Origin: JASHPR01 sp963808705
Lineage (GTDB): Bacteria > Actinomycetota > Actinomycetes > Streptosporangiales > Streptosporangiaceae
Length of the DNA: 64,000 nucleotides
NCBI GenBank assembly: GCA_963808705.1
Contig: CAWEHB010000016.1
Location: 310,001-374,000, forward strand
Direction: 5' to 3'
In this document: positions 1 to 8,759 of the stretch, piece after piece
Layout of the letters: every line of letters starts with the position of its first letter
How positions within the stretch are numbered: position 1 is the first letter of the stretch
Notes under the pieces: model-generated
What the model saw: the letters and a program-made list of their open reading frames with translations, nothing else
Databases searched by the model: none
What the model was told of the DNA's origin: nothing
Made by a program: the position numbers and the translations under genes

Positions 1-449
1 CCGGGCACGGCCTGCGGCTCGGCTACTACGCCCAGGAGCACGAGACCCTGGACACCGGGCGGACCGTGCTGGAGCACATGCGCTCGGCCGCCCCCGATCT
101 CACCGAGGCGGAGCAGCGCCGCATTCTCGGGTCGTTCCTGTTCTCCGGCGATGACGCGGCCAAGCCGGCCGGGGTGCTGTCCGGCGGCGAGAAGACCAGG
201 CTCGCCCTGGCCCTGCTCGTCGTGTCCGGGGCGAACGTGCTGCTGCTCGACGAGCCGACCAACAACCTGGACCCGGGGAGCAGGGCGGAGATCCTTTCCG
301 CGCTGCGCCGCTTCCAGGGCGCGATCGTTCTGGTCACGCACGACGAGGGCGCCGTGGAGGCGCTCGGCCCGGAGCGGGTGGTGCTGCTCCCGGACGGGGT
401 CGAGGACGCGTGGAGCGAGGAACTCGCGGACCTGGTGGCGCTGGCCTGA
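1..449 (+). CDS. ABC-F family ATPase, C-terminal part
   Basis: This is the C-terminal end of a soluble ABC-F protein; its start lies left of the window and the frame is open from base 3. The second nucleotide-binding domain shows the signature LSGGEKTRLALALL, Walker B plus D-loop VLLLDEPTNNLD and the switch histidine in VTHDEGAVEAL. The LGYYAQEHE stretch at the left edge is the usual ABC-F Q-loop region. ABC-F proteins act on ribosomes or as regulatory ATPases and have no membrane domain. The gene order ABC-F, Gbn-like protein, enoyl-CoA hydratase is one I recall from Streptomyces. Whether it is a resistance or housekeeping ABC-F cannot be told from this fragment. Confidence 0.9.
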   Translation, partial: GHGLRLGYYAQEHETLDTGRTVLEHMRSAAPDLTEAEQRRILGSFLFSGDDAAKPAGVLSGGEKTRLALALLVVSGANVLLLDEPTNNLDPGSRAEILSALRRFQGAIVLVTHDEGAVEALGPERVVLLPDGVEDAWSEELADLVALA

Positions 450-592
450 CCGGCCGCGCCCGCCGCCGGGCCCGTGCCGCCCCAAAAAGAAGAGATCTTT
501 TGCGCGCGTGTGGGTAGCCGATCACGACTTCATGCGTGATCATGGCGGGAGACGGTAACGCAGCGGTCACTTCAGTTCACCGGGAGGTACGC

Positions 593-808
593 GTGACCGA
601 GACTCTCAAAAAAGGCACCCGGGTGACCGGTGCCGACCGCACCAAGCTGGCGGCCGACTTGAAGAAGAGATACAACGCCGGCGAGAGCATCCGCTCCCTG
701 GCCGGCTCGACCGGCCGGTCCTACGGCTTCGTGCACCGGATCCTGACCGAGAACGGGGTGTCACTGCGCGGCCGGGGCGGTGCCACCCGGGGCAAGGCCA
801 AGCGCTGA
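593..808 (+). CDS. Gbn-like small helix-turn-helix nucleoid-associated protein
   Basis: A basic protein of 71 residues with a helix-turn-helix core (ESIRSLAGSTGRSYGFVHRIL) and an arginine/glycine/lysine-rich tail. It closely resembles the Streptomyces protein Gbn (SCO1839), a GATC-binding nucleoid protein affecting development; that assignment comes from memory of the family and the matching gene order. I start it at the GTG at 593 because GGGAGG lies just upstream at 582-587; an in-frame ATG at 539 would add 18 weakly Gbn-like residues and has no such site. The upstream gap holds several GATC sites, which may be targets of the protein itself. Confidence 0.85.
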   Translation: MTETLKKGTRVTGADRTKLAADLKKRYNAGESIRSLAGSTGRSYGFVHRILTENGVSLRGRGGATRGKAKR

Positions 809-1590
809 GCGGAGCCATCCCCGCATCAGCGCTTGAGGCCGGCGGGCTGCGCCTGGACATCGGCGACTCGGTCGCCACGGTGACGCTCAGCAGGCCCGAG
901 CGGCGTAACGCGATGACCCCCGCCGTATGGCGCGGCCTCGCCGCGATCGGCGCCGGCCTGCCGCCGGGGGTCCGCGTGGTCGTCGTGCGCGGCGCCGGCC
1001 CGTCGTTCTGCTCCGGGATCGACCTGCGGATGTTCTCGGCGGAGGGCGTGCCCGGCGAGGACCCGCCGCTGTCCGCGGCCGACCCTGAGTTCGAGCCTTC
1101 GGTCGCGGCCTGGCAGGAAGGGTACCTGTGGCTGCGCGATCCGGGCATCGTGTCGATCGCCGCGGTCCAGGGACACGCCATCGGCGCCGGCTTCCAGCTG
1201 GCCCTGGCCTGCGACCTGCGCATCCTGGCTGACGACGCGAAGCTGTGCATGAAGGAGCCGGCGCTCGGCCTGGTTCCGGACCTGACCGGGACCAAGCCCC
1301 TGGTCGACATCGTCGGGCTGCCGCGGGCGATCGAGCTGTGCCTCACGGCCCGCACCGTGTCCGCGGCCGAGGCTAGTCAGCTGCGGCTGGCCGAGCTGGT
1401 GGTGCCCGCCGCCGACCTGGACGCGGCCGTGGCCGACCTGACGGCCGCGCTGCTGGCCACCGACGCCGCGGCGGCCCGAGCCACCAAGCGGCTGCTGGCC
1501 CAGGCCGGCGCGAATACCCTGGTGCAGCAGGCGGCCGCGGAACGCAGCGCTCAGACGGCCCTGCTCCGGGCACGGCTCGCCGGGCAGTGA
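805..1590 (+). CDS. Enoyl-CoA hydratase/isomerase family protein
   Basis: A crotonase-fold protein. The oxyanion-hole segments are visible as SFCSGIDLRMF and GHAIGAGFQLALACDLRI. The glutamate aligned with Glu164 of rat mitochondrial crotonase is kept (KEPALGLVP), while the position of Glu144 is glutamine (GAGFQL). Hydratase activity is therefore uncertain and an isomerase, hydrolase or other crotonase reaction is possible. The first usable ATG/GTG/TTG is the GTG at 880, but that would cut off the first beta strand (GGLRLDIGDSVATVTLSRPE). The frame stays open to a CTG at 805 that overlaps the Gbn stop codon as CTGA, so I propose a coupled CTG start. Confidence 0.8.
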   Translation: MSGAIPASALEAGGLRLDIGDSVATVTLSRPERRNAMTPAVWRGLAAIGAGLPPGVRVVVVRGAGPSFCSGIDLRMFSAEGVPGEDPPLSAADPEFEPSVAAWQEGYLWLRDPGIVSIAAVQGHAIGAGFQLALACDLRILADDAKLCMKEPALGLVPDLTGTKPLVDIVGLPRAIELCLTARTVSAAEASQLRLAELVVPAADLDAAVADLTAALLATDAAAARATKRLLAQAGANTLVQQAAAERSAQTALLRARLAGQ

Positions 1591-1672
1591 GGAGGGCAGG
1601 GTAGGCGGGTGGGGCGGGTTCGCCCTGAGCTGACCCGGGAAGAACACGGGCCGCCGGGAGGTTCCTGGCCCT

Positions 1673-3592
1673 ATGTACGCCAACCAGTGGCACACGATGC
1701 GCGGGTTCTCCCGCGATCCCTCGGTGACCAGGCAGCGGCTGAAGCCGGGCACAGTCCGCCGGATCGCGGGGTACGCGCGGCCGTACCGCTGGGATCTGGT
1801 GATCTTCCTGCTGGCCGCCGCGCTGGACGCGGTGGTCACGGTGTCGTACCCGGTGCTGCTCGGCGTGATCATCGACAAGGGGATCCTCCCCAAGCGCGCC
1901 GACGTCGTGCTGATCCTGGCCGGCGTCGTGGTCGGCCTGGCGATCTTCGACGCGCTCCTGACCGTCGCCCAGCGCTACTTCACCGCGCGGGTCGGCGAGG
2001 GACTGATCTACGACCTGCGCACCGAGGTGTTCGGCCACGTGCAGCAGCAGCCGATCGCGTTCTTCACCCGGGCGCAGACCGGCTCGCTGGTCAGCCGGCT
2101 GAACAGCGACGTGATCGGCGCCCAGACGGCGCTCACCTCCACGCTGTCGTCGGTGGTGTCCAGCGTGCTGCAGCTGGTCCTGGTGCTGATCACGATGTTC
2201 TACTACTCCTGGCTGGTCACGGTCATCTCGCTGGTGCTGCTGCCGATGTTCCTGATCCCGGCCCGCCTGGTCGGGCGCAGGCTGCAGCGGCTGACCCGGG
2301 AGGGGATGCAGCTCGACGCGGCCATGGGCTCGACGATGACCGAGCGCTTCAACGTCGCCGGGGCGATGCTGGTCAAGCTGTTCGGCAAGCCGGACGCCGA
2401 GAGCCAGGTGTTCGCCGGGCGGGCGGCCCGGGTCAGGGACATCGGCGTTACGCAGGCCATGTACGGCAGCACGCTGTTCATCGCGCTGACCTTGCTGGCC
2501 TCGCTGGCCACCGCGGTGGTCTACGGGGTGGGCGGCACGCTGGTCATCCACGGCGCCTTCCAGCTCGGCGCGATGGTCACGCTGGCCCTGCTGCTCCGCC
2601 AGCTGTACGGGCCGATCACCTCGCTGTCCAACGTGCAGGTCAACGTGATGACCGCGCTGGTCAGCTTCGACCGGGTGTTCGAGGTGCTCGACCTGAAGCC
2701 GCTGATCGAGGACCGGCCGGGCGCGACGGCGCTGGCGGTGGCCGGGCAGGCCAACGGATCGGGGCCCGCCGGGCCGCTGGCGGACATCGTCTTCGACCAC
2801 GTCTCGTTCCGCTACCCGGCGGCGTCCGAGGTCTCGCTCGCGTCACTGGAGTCCATCGCCCTGCCCGTGCCGGAGCGGACCGACGCCAACCTGGGCGTGC
2901 TGCACGACGTGAGCTTCACCGCCCCGGCCCGGCAGCTCACCGCCCTGGTCGGCCCTTCGGGCGCGGGCAAGACCACGATCACCCACCTGGTGTCGCGGCT
3001 GTATGACCCGGACCAGGGCACGGTCTGCATCGGCGGGTCCGACATCTCCGGCGTGACCCAGGAGTCGCTGCACGACGTGGTCGGCGTGGTCACCCAGGAC
3101 GCGCACCTGTTCCACGACACGCTCCGGGCCAACCTGGCCTACGCCCGGCCCGGGGCCACCGAGCAGGAACTGATCGACGCGTGCCGGGCCGCGCAGATCT
3201 GGGACCTGATCTCGGTGCTGCCCGACGGCCTGGACACGATCGTGGGCGACCGCGGCTACCGGCTGTCCGGCGGCGAGAAGCAGCGCGTCGCCCTGGCCCG
3301 GCTGCTGCTGAAGGCACCCGCCGTGGTGGTCCTCGACGAGGCCACCGCCCACCTGGACTCCGAGTCGGAGGCCGCCGTCCAGCGCGCGCTCGCCACCGCG
3401 CTGGCCGGGCGCACCTCGCTGGTCATCGCCCACCGGCTGTCCACCATCCGGGAGGCCGACCAGATCCTCGTCATCGACGAGGGCCGGGTCCGCGAGCGCG
3501 GCCGGCACGAGGAACTGCTCGCGGCCGGCGGCCTGTACGCCGAGCTCTACCGCACCCAGTTCGCCCGTCAGGAGCCCGCGGCGCTGGCCTGA
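1673..3592 (+). CDS. ABC transporter, fused permease and ATPase (exporter half-transporter)
   Basis: A 639-residue half-transporter of the type I exporter class. Residues about 30-340 form the six-helix membrane domain; residues about 375-630 are the ATPase with Walker A GPSGAGKTT (near 426), signature LSGGEKQR (near 531), Walker B VVVLDEAT and the AHRLS histidine. Between the first ATPase strand and the VLHDVSF strand is an insert of about 25 residues rich in Ser, Glu and Pro, unusual for the family. GGGAGG at 1655-1660 precedes the ATG. No partner half-transporter is adjacent, so a homodimer is likely. The substrate cannot be deduced. Confidence 0.9.
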   Translation: MYANQWHTMRGFSRDPSVTRQRLKPGTVRRIAGYARPYRWDLVIFLLAAALDAVVTVSYPVLLGVIIDKGILPKRADVVLILAGVVVGLAIFDALLTVAQRYFTARVGEGLIYDLRTEVFGHVQQQPIAFFTRAQTGSLVSRLNSDVIGAQTALTSTLSSVVSSVLQLVLVLITMFYYSWLVTVISLVLLPMFLIPARLVGRRLQRLTREGMQLDAAMGSTMTERFNVAGAMLVKLFGKPDAESQVFAGRAARVRDIGVTQAMYGSTLFIALTLLASLATAVVYGVGGTLVIHGAFQLGAMVTLALLLRQLYGPITSLSNVQVNVMTALVSFDRVFEVLDLKPLIEDRPGATALAVAGQANGSGPAGPLADIVFDHVSFRYPAASEVSLASLESIALPVPERTDANLGVLHDVSFTAPARQLTALVGPSGAGKTTITHLVSRLYDPDQGTVCIGGSDISGVTQESLHDVVGVVTQDAHLFHDTLRANLAYARPGATEQELIDACRAAQIWDLISVLPDGLDTIVGDRGYRLSGGEKQRVALARLLLKAPAVVVLDEATAHLDSESEAAVQRALATALAGRTSLVIAHRLSTIREADQILVIDEGRVRERGRHEELLAAGGLYAELYRTQFARQEPAALA

Positions 3593-3628
3593 GTTCCGGT
3601 CATCCTGCCGTGAACGCGGCCGGGCACG

Positions 3629-3634
3629 TATGGT
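3629..3634 (+). promoter_or_regulatory. Candidate -10 box of a leaderless promoter
   Basis: TATGGT lies six bases before the GTG start at 3641 and no Shine-Dalgarno sequence is visible. This spacing is typical of leaderless actinobacterial transcripts. No convincing -35 element is seen. Confidence 0.4.
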
Positions 3635-3640
3635 CTTGCT

Positions 3641-4240
3641 GTGCCTAGCCGTCTGCCTTACCTGCGCTATGACGACCTCGACCCCGGCCGCCGGGCGGTG
3701 TGGGACGCCATCGTCGGCTCCCGGGGCACCGACCTGGTCAACGCCGAGGGCGGGCTGATCGGCCCGTTCAACGCCTTCGTGCACGCCCCGGGCGTCGGCC
3801 GGCGCCTGACCTCGCTGGGGCACGTGGTGCGATTCGAGACGTCGATCGAGCGCAGGCTGAGCGAGGTCGCCATCATCACCGTGGGCGCCCGCTGGAAGGC
3901 CGAGTTCGAGTGGTGGGCGCACGCCCGCATGGCTCGCGAGCACGGCGTGGCCGACGCGGTGGTGGACGCCATCGGCCGGGGCGAGGAGCCGCCGCTGCAG
4001 GCCGACGATGAGCGGGCGGTGTACGCCGTGGCCCGGCAGCTCACCGAGCACGGCCAGGTCGACTCCGGCGCCTACGCCGCCGCCCGGCAGCTGCTCGGGG
4101 ACGACGGGATGGTCGAACTGGTGTCGCTGTGCGGCTACTACACGCTGGTGTCGTTCCTGCTGAACGCCTTCACCGTGCCGCTCCCGCCGGGTGCCGCGCC
4201 GGCCTGGGGCCCCCCGCCTGACCCCGGTCAGGCCCCGTAG
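3641..4240 (+). CDS. Carboxymuconolactone decarboxylase-like (AhpD-fold) protein
   Basis: A 199-residue all-helical AhpD-fold protein. The central helix pair around RRLSEVAIITVGARWKAEFE and the following WWAHARMAREHG match the carboxymuconolactone decarboxylase family. It lacks the CxxC pair of AhpD peroxidase partners, so it is probably not a thiol peroxidase factor. The gene has no clear ribosome site; a TATGGT hexamer sits six bases before the GTG, which suggests a leaderless message. It converges on the sulfotransferase-like gene and overlaps it by 13 bases. Its substrate is unknown and no aromatic ring-cleavage genes are next to it. Confidence 0.8.
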   Translation: MPSRLPYLRYDDLDPGRRAVWDAIVGSRGTDLVNAEGGLIGPFNAFVHAPGVGRRLTSLGHVVRFETSIERRLSEVAIITVGARWKAEFEWWAHARMAREHGVADAVVDAIGRGEEPPLQADDERAVYAVARQLTEHGQVDSGAYAAARQLLGDDGMVELVSLCGYYTLVSFLLNAFTVPLPPGAAPAWGPPPDPGQAP

Positions 4241-5136
4241 CCGACCCGGCGCAGGTCGAGGCCGGCCACCTGCTCGACGTCGGTGACCTGCTGCGGGGTC
4301 AGGGTGCGGCGCCAGCCGCCGGGCTGGATGGCCAGCGAGCCGGCCACGCCCTGCCCGCGGGCCCGGACCCCGATCGCGGCCACCTCGGCCTCGATGAAGC
4401 CGGACACCGCCCGCGCCGCCTCGGCGGGCCGCCGGATCACCTGCTCGTAGCGCAGGGTCGTCAGCCGCTCGGCGGGCATGCTGCTGCGCAGCCTGGCCAT
4501 CATCCGGACCGAGCCGCGCCAGCGCATCGCGCACTTCCCGGCCAGCGACAGGGCAGGCCAGGCGGCCCGGTCGGCATCGGTCTCGATGCCGAAGAACGGG
4601 TTGGGGAACTCGCTGTCCACGTTGACCACCCCGGGCTTGAACCAGGCCAGCGAGTCGGCGTCGGCCAGCATCGCGGCCACCACGTCCCGGCCGTCCCGGA
4701 TGATCTGCACCAGCCGCGCGTCCGGGAACGCGTAGACCAGGCCCTCGGCGCAGTACATCAGGTCCGGGGTCGCGTCCCCGTACCGGCGGATGTCGCGCCC
4801 GGCGACGCAGCTGCCCGCCCCGTTCACGCCGCCCGCGTCGCGGCAGGCCGGCGAGCAGCCCAGGCAGCCGTGCGCGGTGACCTGCCAGGCCTGCGCGAGG
4901 GCGTCGCGCAGCACGGTCGCGGCCGCCTCGCCGCGGCCGCGCTGGATCGACGGGCTGCGCGCGAACGCGTACACGACGCTCAGCACGCTGCGCTGGCCGA
5001 TGGTCACGTGGAAGCCGGGCGTGTTCTTCAGGGCGCGCGCCAGCAGGTCCGCTCCCGAGTACGGGGCGCCGAGGATGAAGACCGGCTGGCGGACCTTGCG
5101 GCCGTTGACGACCAGGATGTGCGGATGAGGTGCCAT
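4228..5136 (-). CDS. Sulfotransferase family protein
   Basis: A protein of about 302 residues with the PAPS-sulfotransferase layout. The N-terminal strand-loop FILGAPYSGADLLARAL occupies the place of the 5'-phosphosulfate loop, although the usual RSGTT is PYSGA here. RLVQIIRDGRDVVAAML matches the 3'-phosphate-binding segment. Several cysteines lie between (CLGCSPACRDAGG), which is unusual and could bind metal or form disulfides. I chose the ATG at 5136 because the HPHILVVNGRKV segment follows at once; ATGs at 5160 and 5157 and an upstream extension to 5193 are possible. The acceptor is unknown. No sulfate-activation genes lie beside it. Confidence 0.7.
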   Translation of the reverse strand: MAPHPHILVVNGRKVRQPVFILGAPYSGADLLARALKNTPGFHVTIGQRSVLSVVYAFARSPSIQRGRGEAAATVLRDALAQAWQVTAHGCLGCSPACRDAGGVNGAGSCVAGRDIRRYGDATPDLMYCAEGLVYAFPDARLVQIIRDGRDVVAAMLADADSLAWFKPGVVNVDSEFPNPFFGIETDADRAAWPALSLAGKCAMRWRGSVRMMARLRSSMPAERLTTLRYEQVIRRPAEAARAVSGFIEAEVAAIGVRARGQGVAGSLAIQPGGWRRTLTPQQVTDVEQVAGLDLRRVGYGA

Positions 5137-5255
5137 GACTAGGGATAAGTGTGGCATCATCCGGACCGCATCGCGGGTCCCGCCGGCGATCATGCCCGGG
5201 CCGGGCCAGCCGGTGGCGGGACGCGCCGCCGACGGCTTCCCGTTCCGGATGACAG

Positions 5256-7097
5256 TCAGTGAGCCCGCGGCGGGATGGCTGCCCGGCGGCCGTGGTGCCC
5301 GGCGTGGTCCTCGAGGTTGAGCGCGGCCTGGATCAGCGGCATGTGGCTGAAGGCCTGCGGGAAGTTGCCGACCTGCCGGCCGTAGCGCGGGTCGTACTCC
5401 TCGCTGAGCAGCCCGACATCGTTGCGCATGGACAGCAGCCGCTCGAACAGCCGCACCGCGTCGCCGGGCCTGCCGATCAGGCGCAGCGCGTTCACCAGCC
5501 AGAAGCTGCAGGCCAGGAAGGCTCCCTCGGAACCGGTCAGGCCGTCGACGCCTGCCTGCGCCTCCGGGCCGGCGGGCTGGGTGTACCTGAGCACCAGGCC
5601 GCCGCTGACCAGCTCGCGCTGGATGGTCGCCACCGTGGACACGACCCGCGGGTCGTCCGGCGGCAGGAAGCCGACCTCCGGGATCAGCAGCACCGCCGCG
5701 TCCAGCGCGGTGCTGCCGTAGTACTGGGTGAACGTGCCGCGCCTGGCGTCATAGCCTTTCTCGCACACCTCGGCGTGGATCTGGTCGCGCACCGCGCGCC
5801 ACCGGGCCTGTCCGCCCGGCTGGCCCAGCTCGGCGACCCGGACCGCCCGGTCGAAGGCGACCCAGGCCATCACCTTGGAGTGCACGAAGTGCCGCCGGGG
5901 CCCCCGGACCTCCCAGATCCCCTCGTCGGGCTCGCTCCAGTGCTGCTCCAGAAACCGGAGCAGGGCCCGGACCAGGCTCCAGGTGTGGCCGTCGAACCTC
6001 AGCCCCGCCTGGCGGCCGAGCGTGATGGCGTCGATCACCTCGCCGTACACGTCGAGCTGGAGCTGGCCGACCGCGGCGTTGCCGATCCGCACCGGCGCCG
6101 AGTTCTCGTAGCCGGGCAGCCAGTCCGCCTGCCATTCCTCGAGACGGCGCTCGCCGGCCACGCCGTACATGATCTGCACGTCGCCCGGGTCCCCGGCGAC
6201 CGCCCGCCCCAGCCACTCCCGCCACGACGACGCCTCGCCGGTGTAGCCGGTGCGCAGCAGCGCCTCCAGGGTGATCGTGGCGTCGCGCAGCCAGCAGTAC
6301 CGGTAGTCCCAGTTCCGCACCCCGCCGATGTCCTCGGGCAGCGAGGTCGTCGGGGCCGCGACGATGCCGCCGGTCGGAGCGTAGGTGAGCGCCTTCAGCG
6401 TGATCAGCGACCGGACCACGGCGTCCCGGTACTGCCCCTGGTAGGTGCACTTGGCCACCCAATCCGCCCAGAATCTCCTGGTGGCCGCCAGCGCCTCGCC
6501 CGCGTCGACCTCGGGCGGCGGGCCCAGGTGCGAGGGCGTCCAGGCGAAGACGAACGGGACCCGCTCGCCGGCCCGGACCGTGAAGCTCGCCTCGTGCGCC
6601 AGGTCGTGGCCGACCAGCCGGACCGGGGTGCGCAGCCAGACCGAGTCGGGTCCCGCGACGGCCACGATCGCGTGGCCGATGCGGCGCACCCACGGCAGGA
6701 CCTTGCCGTAGTCGAAGCGCAGCCGCCACACGCACTCCATCTCGACCGCGCCCGCCGTGCCCTCCACGATCCGGACCAGGACCGGGGCCCCGTCGGTGCG
6801 CGGCGGCATGAAGTCGATGACCCGCACGGTGCCGCCCGCCGTCTGCCACTCGGTCTGCAGGATCAGCGTGTCGTCCTGGTAGCAGCGGTTGACCCGGCCG
6901 CGTCGCGACGGCGGGCCCCCGGCCGCGGTCGGGCTGATCCGCCACTGGCCGTGGCGCTCGTCGCCCAGCAGCGCGGCCAGGCAGGCGGCCGAGTCGAACC
7001 GCGGCGCGCACAGCCAGTCCACCGCGCCGTCCCGGCTGATCAGGGCCGCCGTCTGCATGTCCCCGACGATCGCGTAATCCTCGATGAGCGCGGCCAC
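5256..7097 (-). CDS. Glycoside hydrolase family 15 (glucoamylase/trehalase-like)
   Basis: A 613-residue GH15 enzyme. The N-terminal ALIEDYAIVGDMQTAALI segment begins the beta-sandwich domain. The (alpha/alpha)6 barrel shows the marker GGVRNWDYRYCWLRDATIT, the DEGIWEVRGPRRHFVHSK region and a GSEGAFLACSFW segment expected to carry the catalytic glutamates. There is no signal peptide, so the enzyme is probably cytoplasmic. Members of this actinobacterial group cleave trehalose or alpha-glucans; the exact substrate is not decidable here. The start is the GTG at 7097 with GGGAGGG just upstream on the minus strand. It is divergent from the lipoprotein gene with only 34 bases between the starts. Confidence 0.9.
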   Translation of the reverse strand: MAALIEDYAIVGDMQTAALISRDGAVDWLCAPRFDSAACLAALLGDERHGQWRISPTAAGGPPSRRGRVNRCYQDDTLILQTEWQTAGGTVRVIDFMPPRTDGAPVLVRIVEGTAGAVEMECVWRLRFDYGKVLPWVRRIGHAIVAVAGPDSVWLRTPVRLVGHDLAHEASFTVRAGERVPFVFAWTPSHLGPPPEVDAGEALAATRRFWADWVAKCTYQGQYRDAVVRSLITLKALTYAPTGGIVAAPTTSLPEDIGGVRNWDYRYCWLRDATITLEALLRTGYTGEASSWREWLGRAVAGDPGDVQIMYGVAGERRLEEWQADWLPGYENSAPVRIGNAAVGQLQLDVYGEVIDAITLGRQAGLRFDGHTWSLVRALLRFLEQHWSEPDEGIWEVRGPRRHFVHSKVMAWVAFDRAVRVAELGQPGGQARWRAVRDQIHAEVCEKGYDARRGTFTQYYGSTALDAAVLLIPEVGFLPPDDPRVVSTVATIQRELVSGGLVLRYTQPAGPEAQAGVDGLTGSEGAFLACSFWLVNALRLIGRPGDAVRLFERLLSMRNDVGLLSEEYDPRYGRQVGNFPQAFSHMPLIQAALNLEDHAGHHGRRAAIPPRAH

Positions 7098-7118
7098 GAT
7101 CCCTCCCGTGCGGGGCAC

Positions 7119-7124
7119 TAAGCT
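7119..7124 (+). promoter_or_regulatory. Candidate -10 box of a leaderless promoter
   Basis: TAAGCT lies seven bases before the GTG at 7132, in the 34-base gap between two divergent starts. No ribosome-binding site is evident for the downstream gene. Confidence 0.35.
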
Positions 7125-7131
7125 GACAGGC

Positions 7132-7515
7132 GTGCCAGAGTCTAGCCGGGTGATCACCCGCGCCCGGGCAGCCTCGGCCGTGGCCGCGGGAGCCGTGGCG
7201 CTGGCCGGCGGGCTGGCCCTGGCCGGATGCGCGAAGTTCGACGCCGCGCTCAGCCAGCAGTGGGCCACGGTGAGCTTCAAGCCGGACACCACGATCGCGA
7301 CCATGCTCAGGGTGCGCACGGCCTGCTCGCACATTCCCAACGTCCGGGCCGAGGCCCTCCCGCGGCAGCAGAACGCGGTGACCATGGCCGGCGGGGTGAC
7401 CTACCGCACCGACCACGCCAACGACGCCAACCTGGCGCAGCTGCAGCAGTGCCTGCAGCGGTACCCGTCCGTGGCCGGGATCGACTTCGAGGACTCCGGG
7501 GACGCCGGCGGCTGA
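7132..7515 (+). CDS. Small lipoprotein, FtsX extracellular domain-like
   Basis: A 127-residue exported protein. After a basic N-terminus (RVITRARA) comes a hydrophobic run ending in the lipobox LALAGC, so it should be lipidated on the outer face of the membrane. The mature part has two cysteines in TACSHIPN and LQQCLQRYP and ends in SVAGIDFED. This pattern resembles stand-alone copies of the extracellular domain of FtsX found in actinomycetes; that is a family recollection and not a proven match. The start is the GTG at 7132, which gives a compact signal peptide. Confidence 0.65.
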   Translation: MPESSRVITRARAASAVAAGAVALAGGLALAGCAKFDAALSQQWATVSFKPDTTIATMLRVRTACSHIPNVRAEALPRQQNAVTMAGGVTYRTDHANDANLAQLQQCLQRYPSVAGIDFEDSGDAGG

Positions 7516-7525
7516 CCGCCGCGGG

Positions 7526-7567
7526 CCCGTGGGTTGAGCCCCGTGGGTTGAGCCCCGTGAGTTGGGC
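7526..7567. repeat. Three tandem copies of a 14-bp unit
   Basis: The unit cccgtgggttgagc begins at 7526, 7540 and 7554; the third copy has two changes. It lies directly after the lipoprotein stop codon. Confidence 0.85.
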
Positions 7568-7631
7568 CCCCGCGCCCTGAGCGCCCGCTCGGCATGCAGT
7601 CCTGCGTGCGCTGTGGTATAAACGCATTGCC

Positions 7632-7647
7632 TATTAAGTCGATAATA
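7632..7647. promoter_or_regulatory. AT-rich inverted repeat upstream of the sulfonate-type operon
   Basis: TATTA and TAATA are spaced by six bases, in the only AT-rich patch between the 14-bp repeats and the uptake operon. It is a candidate operator or promoter core for a sulfur- or nutrient-responsive regulator; the regulator is not known. Confidence 0.4.
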
Positions 7648-7706
7648 ACGATCGGAAAGACCTGATCGAGGAGGGACGGGCGGGCGAGATGAGGGGCGGG
7701 CGCACC

Positions 7707-8759
7707 ATGAGAAGAGCGCTGCTGGCCGCGGGAGTGGCGGCCGCAACCCTGCTGGCCGCCGGATGCGGTTCGTCCGGCTCGTCCAGCTCGGCCGGGTCCA
7801 GCGGTTCTTCGGCGCCGGTGACCCTGCGGCTCGGCTTCCTCGTCAACATCACCCACGCCTCGGCGCTGGTGGGGATCAAGGAAGGGTTCTTCACGAAGGA
7901 CCTCGGCCACGGCGTGGTCCTGAAGCTGACGCCGTTCAGCACCGGGACCGAGGAGTCCACCGCGCTGCTGGCCGGCCAGCTCGACGCGGCCTACGTGGGC
8001 CCCAACCCGGCGATCAAGGCCTGGCAGACGTCGGACGGCAAGCTGATCAAGGTCATCTCGGGCGCCGCGTCCGCAGGCGCCGAGCTGGTGGTCAAGTCGG
8101 GCGTCACCAGCGCCGCGCAGCTCAAGGGGCAGTCGCTGGCCACCCCGTCGCTCGGCAACACCCAGGACGTGGCGCTCCGCTACTGGCTCAAGCAGCACGG
8201 CCTGACCACCACGACCACCGGCGGCGGCGACGTCTCGGTCAAGCCGGTCTCGCCGAACTCGGCGGCCGTGCTGGAGTTCAAGTCCGGGCAGATCGCCGGC
8301 GGCTGGGAGCCCGCGCCATACGACGTCGAGATGGTGCAGGACGGCGGGCACGTGCTGGTCAACGAGGCCAGCCTGTGGCCGGGCGGCCAGTTCGTCACCA
8401 CCAACCTGGTCGTGACCCAGTCGTTCCTCGCCGCGCACCCGAGCGCCGTCGACGGGCTGCTGCAGGGCCAGATCGAGGCGAACAACTTCATCCACCAGGA
8501 CCCGGCCGCGGCCGAGGCCGCCGCCAACGCCGAGCTCACGTCCATCCTGGGCAAGGGCCTCAAGCCCAACGTCCTGTCCGCCTCGTTCCAGCAGATCACC
8601 TTCACCGACGACCCGATCGCCTCATCGCTGGCCACCGACGCGCAGCACGCGGTGGCCGTCGGCCTGCTCAGCCCGGTCCAGAACCTCAGCGCCCTGTACG
8701 ACCTCGGCCCGCTGAACGCGCTGCTGGCCAAGGCGGGACAGCCAGCGGTGAGCCCGTGA
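7707..8759 (+). CDS. ABC transporter substrate-binding lipoprotein (SsuA/TauA type)
   Basis: A lipoprotein of about 350 residues with the signal MRRALLAAGVAAATLLAAGC and a Ser/Gly linker. The mature protein has the NMT1/SsuA pattern: LRLGFLVNITHASALVG at the N-terminus, a GTEESTALLAGQLDAAYVGPN segment and LKGQSLATPSLGNTQDV at the domain hinge. This family binds aliphatic sulfonates, taurine, nitrate or thiamine precursors; the ligand cannot be read from the sequence. An in-frame ATG at 7689 would add six residues and has the better-placed GAGGAGG upstream, so either start is possible. ATPase and permease genes follow with overlaps. Confidence 0.88.
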   Translation: MRRALLAAGVAAATLLAAGCGSSGSSSSAGSSGSSAPVTLRLGFLVNITHASALVGIKEGFFTKDLGHGVVLKLTPFSTGTEESTALLAGQLDAAYVGPNPAIKAWQTSDGKLIKVISGAASAGAELVVKSGVTSAAQLKGQSLATPSLGNTQDVALRYWLKQHGLTTTTTGGGDVSVKPVSPNSAAVLEFKSGQIAGGWEPAPYDVEMVQDGGHVLVNEASLWPGGQFVTTNLVVTQSFLAAHPSAVDGLLQGQIEANNFIHQDPAAAEAAANAELTSILGKGLKPNVLSASFQQITFTDDPIASSLATDAQHAVAVGLLSPVQNLSALYDLGPLNALLAKAGQPAVSP

